A DNA stretch of 64,000 bases from Mastigamoeba balamuthi (Eukaryota > Evosea > Mastigamoebida > Mastigamoebidae): the NCBI GenBank assembly GCA_902651635.1, contig CACRSC010000472.1, positions 109,562 through 173,561 on the forward strand. The letters are read 5' to 3'. The position numbers and the translations under genes are program-made. This document shows, piece by piece, positions 34,339 through 44,683 of this stretch; positions within the stretch are counted from its first letter, which is position 1; each line of letters starts with the position of its first letter. The notes under the pieces were generated by a model. It worked only from the letters and a program-made list of their open reading frames with translations. It did not search any database and was not told the origin of the DNA.

Positions 34339-34674
34339 CGGGAGAAAGACTCTTACGTCGTCGCCGGGGTTTCAAAACTGTAATACAACGAGTCAGAGCT
34401 GAGCATTTCCGGGACGTGGAACCTTGTCCTTCCTGCAGGGCTGTGAACCCTCTTGCAACACTCGGTGAGATACACATGGTTTTGAATTTCCCCGCAGAGA
34501 ATCTGAATTGCGCCACAATCTAAATTTGGGCGACAGACAGCTTCTCGCCTCCACCCCAGCAAACTCCTCCCGCGCACCCTCCGCCTCCCAGCCCCACCAC
34601 AGGAAGAAGAAACAGCACACCCACACAGTCCAGACGCAACAGGGAGGCACGCCCTCTCGCCAACCCGTGCAGAA
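34339..34674. other. Intergenic, no gene seen
   Basis: 336 bp between the DOCK stop and the phosphatase start, both rightward, so it holds a 3' UTR and a promoter. The second half is C/A-rich. Nothing else recognised. Confidence 0.4.
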
Positions 34675-36824
34675 ATGATGAAGGTCACACGGGCCGTCCA
34701 GCCGTCCCAGACGTCTGGCTCGCCAGCCAGCGCCAGCCCCACGCTGCCTCCCTCTCACAACCGCGAGGACCGCCTCCGGCCCGTGCGCCTCCCGCCCAGC
34801 GCCCCCCCCCTCGAGAGCCGCCTCTCGCCCACCCCCCCTCTCGGCAACGTCTTTGCCACCGCTTTTTACACGCAATCGTATTGCGGACGCGTATTTCCCG
34901 ATGAGACCACCCGTTTTTTCGCTGGTCACGCGCTGACGCGCGCTTGGTGACGTCGCAGGACGTGGCGCTGCCCGAGGGCGCGCTGCTGGGGGAGGGCGAG
35001 CTGTTCATCGCGGGGAACCTGCCCGAGCTGCGCATCCTGCGGCGGCACCTGCTGCGCGAGGGGCGGCTCAGCACGGAGGCCGTCATGCGCCTGCTCACCG
35101 AGGCCCGCAACCTCATGGTCGAGGAGCCCAACCTCCTCGACATTCCGTCGCCGGTCACCAGTGCGCCTCAAAATTCACTCATTCACAAATGGAATCGCGA
35201 TTTTTCTCGTGATTCCGATACTGTGTCCTGTGAATCTGGTATCTCGCCATTTCCGGCGCCATTTGGGGGGAGCTGGGAATCTCGGATTCCGATGTGCCAA
35301 CGCAAACGAAACGGTCGTCCCCTGCGCAGTCGTGGGGGACCTGCACGGGCAGTTCTACGACATGATGACGGCGTTCGACGTGGCCGGCTCGCAGCCGTCG
35401 CGGACGAGCAGGTACCTGTTCCTGGGGGACTACGTGGACCGCGGGTCCTTCTCCTGCGAGGTGGTCCTCTACCTCTGCGCCTGCAAGCTCAACTTCCCCG
35501 ACAGGTCTGCCCCCCCCGTCCGGGTTTTGCTACACCGCCGACGGGTCTCGACTCGCCAACTCACCGCGTCTCTCGTCGGGCAGCGTCTTCATGCTGCGCG
35601 GGAACCACGAGGCGCGGGACATGAACACGGCGATGACGTTCAGGAGCGAGTGCGTGCACAAGTACGGCGCCGACGTGTTTGACGAGTTTGAGCTGCTGTT
35701 CATGACGCTGCCGCTGGCGGCGGTCGTGCGCGGGACGCCCCGCGGGGACTGCTTCTGCGTGCACGGGGGGCTGAGCCCGGCGCTGCACGAGGTGGGCGAC
35801 ATCAACGACCTCAACAGGGTCGTCGACGTGCCCGACCACGGGCTCATGTGCGACCTGCTCTGGAGCGACCCCTTCGAGGACTGGGACCCCTCGGGGTTCT
35901 TCAACTACTTTGTCTTCAACGACCTGCGCGAGACCAGCTGCAAGTACAGCGCCACCGCCGTCCACCGCTTCCTCATGGAGAACGACCTCGCCTTCATCGT
36001 CCGCGCGCACCAGGTACGCCGGCCGGGCCCCGGGTGGCACTCCTTGGCAAACTTCGTATTTGGCCATTGAAAACTCGCAGAAAACCGCTAGTTGGCAAAG
36101 GGCTACCCTCGCCCCTCCGGGCCCTCCCTGACCCGCTCTGCTCTGCTCTGCTCTGCTCTTGATCTGCCGGGCGCGCAGGTCCAGGAGGAGGGGTACAAGG
36201 AGCACTACAAGGACGACGACAACGAGCTCGAGGTGGCGCCTGTGCTGACGGTGTTCTCGGCGCCAAACTACTGCGACTCGTATGGCAACAGGGCCTCGGT
36301 GCTCATGGTCTCGAACACGTCGCTCGAGATACGCCAGTTCTTCCACGTGCCGCACCCCTACTGCCTCCCGGGCTGCTTCGACAGCTTCAGCTACTTCACG
36401 CCCCTCATCTTCGAGCACGGTGCGTCTCTCCCTCCGTTTCACACAGGACCGCGTGCTGAGACACCGCTTGGCGGGGGCATCCAGTGATCGAGATTGTCCA
36501 CCTGCTGGAGGAGTACGTCCTGCGGGAGGGCGAGATCAGCGACACCGAGAAGGAGGCCGACGAGGCCCTGGCAGCCAAGCTCAAAAAGCTCTGCGAGAAG
36601 AACAAACGGCTCCGCGAGCAGCGGGACCAGTTCCGCGTCGAAGTTCCAGGTTCCTCAACTCTCATTTGTCGGCGGCTCTGCTGACACGATCTCCCGTACC
36701 CCGCGCAGCCAGAGCGCTGTCAATCTTCGAACAGACGAGGATCGCAGACCGGTCCAACGAGGCGCGACCCAAGCCCGGAGACAAGTTCAGGCTCGGGAGT
36801 CTCTCCAAGTCGTGCACCACCTGA
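34675..36824 (+). CDS. Calcineurin-type (PP2B-like) Ser/Thr phosphatase
   Basis: PPP-family phosphatase in about seven exons. After a Pro/Ser-rich N-terminus comes the PPP N-lobe ([20 protein letters not shown] ... [10 protein letters not shown]). The catalytic metal motifs follow in order: [26 protein letters not shown], a CVHGGLSP block and IVRAHQ. Further blocks are [20 protein letters not shown] and [18 protein letters not shown]; this last block, past the catalytic core, matches calcineurin A rather than PP1/PP2A. An amphipathic acidic/basic helix follows ([20 protein letters not shown], then [15 protein letters not shown]), where calcineurin B and calmodulin bind in PP2B. It ends with a short tail ([18 protein letters not shown]) that may be autoinhibitory. 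Introns seen include about 35,160-35,330, 35,506-35,583, 36,014-36,178, 36,420-36,482 and one near 36,650-36,708. Calcium dependence is inferred from family, not shown. Confidence 0.85.
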
Positions 36825-36937
36825 CCGTTGCCCATGGTCTCACAAGCTTCGCATTTGTTTCTTCCTCCCGAATGAAAGGTACCCAAGCCATCACCACACA
36901 CCAGAGGTAACAACGGGCCTCCCTACTCCTAGTTAAC

Positions 36938-39111
36938 TCAAGTCGCTTTCAAGTCAGTCAGCCCCTCGAACGCAGAAAGGATGCGGCACCGACAGCAATG
37001 GCTAGCCATCCCATTGGCCCCTTCGGCACAGCCGCACTGGTTCTGTTGCTTTTGCTGTCTGTGGATCTGCGGGAGAAAGAAATGAGCGCTGGACGTAAAA
37101 TACGAAGCATACGAGCAGACTTCGACCGACGACCCGGCATACGAGCACGACGATAGGGGCCACGCAGACTTGTCAACGTATGCCAGGTCGCCAGCGTACA
37201 TGCCGTAGAAATGGTGGTCGATACCCTGTGCTGTATTGAGAACGCAATTGAGTCTCGAAAGGAATCGGAACCTGGAACGACGGGCCGCTGAGAACCTCCT
37301 TCGAGGGGAGGTACATCCTGATGACCGCTAGCAGAGCTCTCCAGTCGTAGCGAAGAGAGATGGTCTGATTGTATCCTCCTTTGCTGTTAAGGGATCTGTG
37401 GTTAGCTGGCAGCCAATGAACGAGTGAACGCACGGGTTCGTAGACGCCCTGTTCTTGGAGAGGCCATCGAACGCCCTCAACGCATCAGCACGCATCGCTG
37501 CCCAGTCAATTTTGTCGTAGAAGCCCCCGACAGACTCAAAGGGGTACGACCACTGCAGCACGTCGAGGAAGAAACTGGAAGGGATGTGCTGTTTGTCTGA
37601 GTTCTGACCGGGATGAGGCACACCTAACATCGGACCACGACACTGCGTAGTCGTAAACCTCTTGCGACGTGTCGACCAGCTGGCAGATGGCCTGCGCCGT
37701 CCTCAGGTACGAGTTCGCATCGAGGCCGCACTCACTGCAACCCGGGCTGGAAACCAAGACTGCCTGGGTGACGTGCTCACGACAACGGGTCTGCGGTCGA
37801 CGAGCAGTTCGCAAGCTGGTCCCCAAACGGGCTCGAGAACAGGCCGAACCAATATGCGTGGACCACAGAGGCCCACTCCAGAATGTCCTGGTTTACCCTG
37901 GTCCTCTTCTCCCACGCCGTTCTCATGCCAACTGCTCGACAAAGAGTCGTCAGGACAGGCGAGAGTAGTTTGGGGTACCCCTGTCCAACGTGAAGACGAC
38001 TGTGTGCAACCAGTGCAGGTTCATGCTCGCGATGATCGTGGAGCGGGCGAGAGAGGAGGTCCAGTTCCTATGCACGCGCTCGAGGGCCTTTGCCCTGGCC
38101 AGAAGGAACCCGTGGCTCATGAACATGGGAGCCGAGGCATCGCCAGACCCGTCGACCGAGACGCCCCTGACCCTGGCCGCCAGCACCGAGGCAGCGTCAG
38201 CGAACTTCGAGGTCGACATCTGGAAGGGGCCGTCCGAGGGAACGCCGGAGACGCCCGAGCAGGTCCCGGCGGAGGCCGAGGCGTTCGACGACCAGCAGTC
38301 GAGCGGCGCCTGCCCCCACGAGATGAAGGGCTGCGTGTCGGTGTACCCCTTCTCCGTCTTCCTCATGTTGGCGTACGACGCCTTGCCCAGAAGCCCCATC
38401 AGGAGCCCCGGGTTGATGCCGTAGTGGTCGAGGGCGTAGCCGAGGAACAGCGCGAAGAAGCGGTCGGGCAGGCGGACGGACATTCCGAAGACGGTGCTCG
38501 AGGGCTTACCGATCCAGAGCTGCGAGGGGTTCGAGTCCCACGCGCGGGCCGGGTGCAGGGAGCACCCGTACGTGGCCGCGTCGGCGGGCTTGAAGAGGGT
38601 GGGAGCGTTGTAGAAGCTGGACTTGACGATCTGTGTCAGCTGCTTGCTCCACTGCTTGGGGTCGAGACGCAGCACCAGAGGCACGTGGTTGCTCGGCGCC
38701 CTCCAGTACGCTGCTCCGGACAATCAGACACGACTCACCGCGTGCTCGTATACTCACTGGACGCGAGGTTTGTGGGGGCGTTGCTCCAGTCGCTGATCTG
38801 GTCGCCCGCGGATCCTGAAATTGACCGGTCAATTGAATTGGGCGCCAAAACCTCATTTGAGTCTTGCCGATGCATGTGCCGTTCACAGCGGTGTAGGCCC
38901 AGGCGCAGGGGCCCGCAGTGGCGTTGGACACGCCGCAGGAACAGATGGGGCCCGGCTCGCAGCTCCAGAGCGACGGAGAGCGCCCGGGCTGTTCGGGGTC
39001 GCACCAGGCGTACTTCGCCTCGCTGATGCAGTAGAACCCGCCCCCGGGGCAGTCGAGCCCCGCGACACGGGAAGAGAGGACGGCGGACAGTGCGAGTACC
39101 ACAGAGAGCAT
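36938..39111 (-). CDS. Secreted Cys-rich protein, possible wall hydrolase
   Basis: ATG at 39111 gives a signal peptide (MLSVVLALSAVLSSRVAG) and then a Cys-rich module (LDCPGGGFYCISEAKYAWC ... ICSCGVSNATAGPCAW) resembling a small carbohydrate-binding domain. The main body, read over several exons, contains FALFLGYALDHYGINPGLLM, YANMRKTEKGYTDTQPFISW and SDGPFQMST, then a second domain (MNLHWLHTVVFTLDRG; SSFFLDVLQWSYPFESVGGF; HHFYGMYAGDLAYVDKSAW). The INPGLLMGL plus DGPFQM pair recalls lysozyme/transglycosylase folds, but the residue at the usual catalytic Glu site appears to be Lys, so function is open. Introns are visible at about 38,705-38,760 and 38,810-38,865; the 3' exons (36,938-37,900) are approximate. 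The GH5-type gene nearby suggests a shared role in wall or cyst-coat turnover, or in feeding. Confidence 0.6.
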
Positions 39112-39392
39112 CTCGGTCGTGAGCAACTCTCGGTCAGCCGAGTGCGATTCAAAATGAATCTCTGATTCCTCCAGATTCTCCCAATCCAGGAATAGGTGCC
39201 ACTGAATCTGCACCGAGCCTTCCACCGAGGCGGGGGAGTCCCATGGGACTCGTTGGAAACGAGTGACTCGCCTCACCTCTCGAAGTGTGCGGACGGTGGA
39301 GTCTCACGCGCTATTCCGATTGACACCAGGGGCCATTTAAATGTCACCAGGGCGACTCTGTATGACAAACTCGTTTTGGCCGGTTGGTGGTG
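39112..39392. other. Divergent intergenic DNA
   Basis: Between the leftward secreted-protein gene and the truncated duplicate. No gene seen. GAATCTC/GATTC-type short repeats are frequent at 39,145-39,200. Confidence 0.3.
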
Positions 39393-39785
39393 AATCAGCG
39401 GCTAAGATTCTCATCCGCGTAGTCGTCGTTGTTGGGCCGAAGAAAAACTCTGTTACATTCAGATATTGTGCCCCTCTCTGCTCATTAAACCCTTCCCCCT
39501 CGCACCCCAGAGGCATTGGCAACCGATCTCTGCGCCCACTCCTACGAAATGGCTCGCCCTGCCGACACCCCAACAACGCCCGAGTGGCTCTCAAACTCAA
39601 ACGTGCGCTGCTTGACAGTGTGCTTTCCTGTCGAGCCCGCAAGCGAGAACAAGCAGAGCCCCGGACAGCAGAGTTCGCACTTGCATACTCCCCAGAAGCG
39701 CGTCGAGTCTCCGCACCTTCCTCTTTCCGTCGCCATACTCTCTCCCCGAAAAGGTGTGTAGTCTTTTCTTTTATGTCAGAGATGT
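39393..39785 (+). pseudogene. Truncated copy of the front of the 40.4-kb gene
   Basis: Parallel to 40,182-40,570. Both have AATC[A/G]GCGG[C/G]TAAGAT then CATCC[G/A]CGTA upstream, an ATG with M(A/V)RPA...TP(E/Q)WL, and a matching exon tail (QSPGQQSSHLHTPQ / QSPAPQSAHLRAPQ, then SPHLPL / SPHLSL) ending at a GTGTGT/GTGCGT donor. In this copy (ATG 39549) the whole exon is one open frame of about 70 codons, and CAGATATT sits about 85 bp upstream. No later exons follow; DNA after 39,785 is unrelated. It is a partial tandem duplication: promoter plus exon 1 only. It may be transcribed but cannot make the full protein. Confidence 0.65.
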
Positions 39786-40352
39786 TGAAGCCAGAGGACT
39801 CCTCAATGCAATATGAGGGCAAATTCCGTGAATAAGGCCCCTACCACCTTTAGGGGACTTCACCCTATTCAGTCAATCTGTTTCTCACGCTGTCTACTCG
39901 TCTCTGCGCGAGGACTGGGCTGTCCGAGGCGGGTTCGACTGTAAGTGAGGTGAGGCACACCTTGTGTGACCCAGAGCAGCCTGTCGTGTGACGTCACGAG
40001 CTCTCAGCTCGAGCGTGATTTTGTTCTGATCCGCGTCCTATATTTGGGCTCCTAGGCGGGAATGAATTGAAAGGGTTGGTTCGCATCTCCGGGCGATTGT
40101 GTGAGGTCGGAGTCACGTTTACGCTGCCGTCGTCACACAAGGCCATGTATCAACCTGACTCTCGCATCGTGGTTCGTGCAGAATCGGCGGGTAAGATACC
40201 CATCCACGTAATCACTTTGTGCCTCGGAATTGCGCCATTTTTAATAATTAATCTGTTTCATTTAAGTAGTTTTGCCTTTGCGGACACGACCCCATCACAT
40301 CCCCCTGAGAACCCTCAACCGAGTCACCGTCCCCACGCCTAAATAACTGCTC
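39786..40352. other. Intergenic between duplicate and parent gene
   Basis: Contains two small hairpins: CCCCT ... AGGGG around 39,838-39,855, and GAGCT/AGCTC stems near 40,000-40,012. 40,182-40,352 is the upstream region shared with the truncated copy. No other gene seen. Confidence 0.35.
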
Positions 40353-41851
40353 ATGGTGCGCCCTGCCCACTCGTCAGTGACACCACAGTGGCTCACGCTC
40401 GGGTGTGCGCTTCATGCGATCTGCCCTTCATCTCTAGTCCGCCAGTCAGAGCCCCGCGCCTCAGAGTGCGCATCTGCGCGCCCCCCAGCACTTCTCGTCC
40501 CCGCACCTCTCTCTCCCCGACCAGAGCATCTTCTCATCTCCGGAGAACGTGCGTACTGCTCATTTCTTTTATCCGTGTTGTGTTGCGAGTACCCGCCATT
40601 TTCCCGGCTCTCAGCTCCAGTTTTCTTTTTATCTCGAAGTCCCAACGGGCGCTCGGACGAATGTTGGCAGACGAGCTTTGAGTAGCTCGACCACAGCTGG
40701 CTGCCCTGTGGTGCTCGATGCTCGGGCGGCTGTATCTAACAAGCCTTAATCCCGCAGGTGGCGACCCCGCTTCACGAGCCCAGGACCCCTGTGAGTTCAC
40801 ACTATCCCAGCCAGACCCCGCACATCCATCTGACCATCCCCCAGTTCAGCAAAAGAGCCCCAGCCTCTGCTCCTCCTGCTCTCCGGTTCGGCTCTGTTTG
40901 CGGGCGTCGGATGGTACGCCACACTTTTCGTCAAATAGATTTCGATTCTCCGTTGGTCAGACTTAGTTCGTCTGTTGCTTGTGTAGGCGAGTCACGCAAG
41001 ATGTATCGATCCAAGCACGCCGTACAGCACGCCCGTTGGCGCTTCTGTGGTTCCTGCTGCTTCGCCCCTGTCATCCGCCGCTCCCTCTGCGGCATCGGCG
41101 GCGGGCTCGCCTCCGTCTCCTGACCACGGACTCTCTCCTGTGCCACTCCCGCCCCCGATCCCCTACGGCATTAGAGTCACCATACGCGCCGCCGAGCCCG
41201 TGCGTAGTAGTCGCTCTTTTGTTTCTACCCTTCGCCCCGGGGCCTCACAGTCGCCGACAGGACCCGTGGGTGTTCCTCGCCCAGATCCAGCACGGGGGGT
41301 CCGCCGAGGCGCAGGTATCAGCCCGCGAGGTGCTGGCGCTCTGTAGCCAGCTCGCGCTGTCGGCGGGGTTGGACATCTACCTGCACCACCTCGCGCAGTG
41401 CATCACGTCCGTCCTCGACGCGCTGGCGCAGGTCGCCCAGATCTCGCGTACGGGGGGCTTTCAGACCAGCAGGGGCCACACCAGGGAGCAGCTGCTCGAG
41501 ACGCTCGCCGATGCGATAGCCACCGAGGCTGCAGCTGTGGCAGTGGAGTTCAGAGAGCCGACAACCAACGGGACCTGCTTGCAGGGCCTCGTGCAGTCGT
41601 CAAGGCAGCTGCTGGACTGGGCTGCGAGGGCAATGTGCCCGGCCTCCGAGGTCACCATGGACCACGTGTCTGTTCAGACAATCAGCGTGATGGCCAAGCT
41701 GCTCAACTCCGTCCTCAGCGTGACCCCTGCCCTTCAGCCAGTACTCTTCCAGCAGCAGCAGGCTCAGGTTGCTCCCAGCGAGAACCTCTGGCAGCAGGAG
41801 GTCATCCAGGGGCTGTTCGATCCAGCGTCGCATACTCCTCTCATCCCTTGA
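40353..41851 (+). CDS. Ser/Pro-rich protein with C-terminal helical domain
   Basis: Reconstructed from six in-phase exons: 40353-40376, about 40438-40549, 40759-40914 (MATPLHEPRTPVSSHYPSQT), 40985-41201, then about 41270-41851. Residues before about 170 are Ser/Pro/Ala-rich, ending PPPIPYGIRVTIRAAEP. The last exon is a compact all-helical domain: DPWVFLAQIQHGGSAEAQVS, REVLALCSQLALSAGLDIYL, LETLADAIATEAAAVAVEF and SVQTISVMAKLLNSVLSV. It looks like a helix bundle of four or more helices, but I cannot assign a family. The first two exons use phase-0 GT-AG sites that keep homology with the truncated copy at 39.4-39.8 kb; in that copy the first intron is absent and the sequence is exonic. Confidence 0.55.
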
Positions 41852-42125
41852 GCTGAGAGACACTGTATTCGCACTGTTAGTAGGTAGTTCCCGACACCAA
41901 TGCCAACACACTTGGGGATTTCACTCGCCATTTCTGAGAGATCGCTGCACATCTGCACCCTCCCGAGCGTGAGAGGCCGCCAGCGCACAGGAGTTGGAGA
42001 TGACAACGAAAGAAGAGGAGAATTGATGGAAGAGAGGCTTCATACTGACTGGTTGCATGTTCATTTCTTTTTTTTTGTTCACACGTGGTTGGGTGAGCAC
42101 TTGAGAGCTGGGTGGGCTTCACTTC

Positions 42126-44117
42126 TCAATGTGCGGGACAGACAGACTGAAAGACAACAAAGTGGTTGGAAATGTGCGGGGCGACCACGAAGTTGGGGTC
42201 GGTCCAAGCCCACGGCAGGTACCCCGAGTAGCCGAGCTTGGCCAGCTGGGTGACCAGGAGTCCATGGTCCGTGCACGCCTTCCCGTCGCACCACCTGTTG
42301 TCGCTCTTGGCCAGCACCGCGTCCTGCGCAGGATCGGGCATGACCTCTCCGATGATAACGGGCTTGGCGGGGATGATGGCCTTGGACGCCTCCTGCAGCA
42401 GCGGGTTGAACCACTGCGTGGCCCACGAGTACCAGTGGAAGTCCCAGAAGTCGAGGTCCATGTCGTTCCAGAGCTTCAGCTGTGTCAGGAACTTGAGGCT
42501 CGCGCTGCCCAGCGACACGGGCTGCTTGGCGCCCTTGGCGCGGATCATGGCAAGGACGCCGTTGAACAGCGCCTTGACCTCGGCGAGCCTGAACTTGGAG
42601 CAGCCGCTGCAAGGGTCGCCTCCGTCGGTACCGTCGATGATCCACTCGGGCTCGTTGCAGAGGTCCCAGCCGAAGACGCCGGAGTTGCCCTTGAGCCTCT
42701 CGACGATCGGGGCGATGGCGTTGTCGATCCATGACTGGCGGGCCTGCGCGTCGGTGAAGATCTCTTGGTGCTGGCGCGAGCCCTTGCCCCAGTCGAAGCT
42801 CATCAGCGACGGGTAGACGAGCAGCCCGATGCTGCGAGTGATTGGGGCTGAGTTAGATGGAGTCGCAACAGCACGGTACGGTGAGCGGTAGGCGCACCTC
42901 TTGGCGTAGTTGACGGCTTCCTCGATGTGGTCGACGTACTTGGGCGGAAGCGCGACGAACCGAGAGCCGCTCCAGCACGACGAGGGGATGACGTCGCTCG
43001 TCGCGAAGATCCACCAGCGGACAACGCGTGCGCCCTTGCTGCGCATCTCGCTGAGCTCCCTCTTCATCGCGTCGAACTTGGAAGCCCAGTTGTCGTCCAC
43101 TGTGGGTCGAGAGGTGCGTGTGAGCTCGATGAGCGTTGCCGCTGGCTGGGACGCGTACTGAAGTCGGACATCCAGCCCTGCGACCAGCTGTGCTGCGCGT
43201 AGTTGACGCCGACAGCCCACACCTTGCCGTTGAGCGCCGTGGGTACGCCAGCGCACTTGCTGTCGCTGTGCGAAGCGGCGTCGCTGCTGCTGACGTGCGC
43301 GGGGGCCTCGGAGCTGCTGCTGATGTGTGCATGGCCCTCGGAGCTGCTGCTGACGTGCGCGGGGGCCTCGGAGCTGCTGCTGATGTGTGCATGGCCCTCG
43401 GAGCTGCTGCTGACGTGCGCAGGGCCCTCGGAGCTGCTGTGGTGCTGCTGGTGGCTGCTGCTCTCGGACGCGGCGCTGGTGCACCTGCCGCAGCTGAGGT
43501 CGCAGTACGACTGCATGACTGCGTGACGTCATCGCTCAGCCGTCGATGGAGAAAGAGGGAGGTCTGGCTAACGTACAGGACTCGTGGCACTTGCCCCACG
43601 ACGCCTGCTGGGCGCACGTGTAGTACTGGTCAGGGGCGACGTCGGTGCACTGGAGGCTGCACCTCCCGCAGCTCAGGGCGCAGAACCCACGCATATCTGT
43701 CGTTGAAACGGCGCTGAGAGGCGGAAACCCCTGACGGCAGCGCATAAGGACTGAAAAACGCACAAGCCTCGTTGCACTTCCCCCACGACGCCTGCTGGGC
43801 GCACGTGTAGCGGCTGTCCGGGGCGACGTCCGAGCAGCGGTCGGTGCACCTGCCGCAGCTGCGGTCGCAGTGGTGGGCCATGACTACGTGCAGCGACGTG
43901 AGGACAGGGGTGCGCAACGAGGGCCGTTGTACAAGGTTCACTGCATTTGCCCCATGCCACCTGCTGTGCACACGTGTACTGGCTGTCCGGCGGGACGTCG
44001 GTGCACACGGCACCTGCGATGATGCGTGAGACGGGCGAGGGAGGCGTGTGTGCACGCACGGGAGAGGGCAGCGAGGGCTGCCACTGCTATGGCGACTTCA
44101 AGGGGCACAAAGCGCAT
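42126..44117 (-). CDS. Secreted GH5-like glycoside hydrolase with three ShK domains
   Basis: ATG at 44117 opens a signal peptide (MRFVPLEVAIAVAALAALSR). Then come three ShK/SXC-type modules, each split by an intron at the same place: CTDVPPDSQYTCAQQVAWGK, CSDVAPDSRYTCAQQASWGK and CTDVAPDQYYTCAQQASWGK, each ending ...CDRSCGRC, CALSCGRC or CDLSCGRC. A Ser/His/Glu repeat linker follows (43,282-43,440), then a (beta/alpha)8 hydrolase. The hydrolase has the GH5/clan-A acid motif FGWDLCNEPEW and a nucleophile candidate in PVIIGEVMP, with WDFHWYSWATQWF between; the core is about 360 aa. Likely target is a beta-glucan, mannan or cellulose-like polymer outside the cell. Introns at about 42,846-42,898 and 43,100-43,155. 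GH5 versus related clan-A families (for example GH113) cannot be settled by eye. Confidence 0.82.
43282..43440. repeat. 60-bp coding tandem repeat in the hydrolase linker
   Basis: A 60-bp unit (30-bp half-units GAGCTGCTGCTGATGTGTGC... and GAGCTGCTGCTGACGTGCGC...) repeated about 2.5 times. On the minus strand it encodes alternating SSSSEGHAHI and SSSSEAPAHV. Near-identity of the units means recent expansion or gene conversion. It forms a flexible His/Glu/Ser spacer between binding and catalytic modules. Confidence 0.85.
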
Positions 44118-44683
44118 GATCGTGCGAAACAAATACAATAAGCTCTGAGGGATGATCACAGAGGTGGCGGCGGTTATAACGACAGGCAAGGTGCAGCCCT
44201 TCTTCACTTTTCCCCACAAGCGGCTTGTGATCTGCCGCTTTTCTCAGGGCCTCATGAGGGCAGACATGCAAACGTACACTATTCCCTTACCTGAACAACA
44301 ACGGCAACGGCCTTGGGGAGCAGCACACGCAATACGCGGCTGAGACTCACCACCCACGGCCTCCTCGGCTCCAACCATGGTTGCTGGTGAAGGCGGAATG
44401 AAATTCTGTGACAGCGCCGGTTGAGTTTCATTACCTCCCAGACAGGTTTGTGCTGAGTGCCTTCGTCGATGGTGCACAGAGAAGCGGACAGAGAAGCTCC
44501 AACCCAGCACGCAGCAGCCCACTCGCTTGGGGGGTCGGCCGTCAACAGAGCGGTCAAGAAGAAACCAGTCGCAGAACCGTCCCTCAGCTTTTGGCGCGTT
44601 GTTCCGAGGTAGCTGTGAGAACTCGCGAGTGGGCTTCTTTCTGTTCAATACACGGGCGCTCGCTCTCTCCGGTCGCTATCAGC
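44118..44683. other. Intergenic, no gene seen
   Basis: 566 bp between the GH5-like gene start and the end of the U-box gene, both leftward. Overlapping ORFs on both strands lack support. Confidence 0.35.

Noticed and set aside
38520-38560. tRNA T-loop-like GGGTTCGAGTCCC
   Set aside because: Lies in the coding exon of the secreted protein, with no acceptor or anticodon stem around it. Other GGTTCGA hits (2,023; 5,812; 39,932) also fail. No tRNA or rRNA gene was found in the window.
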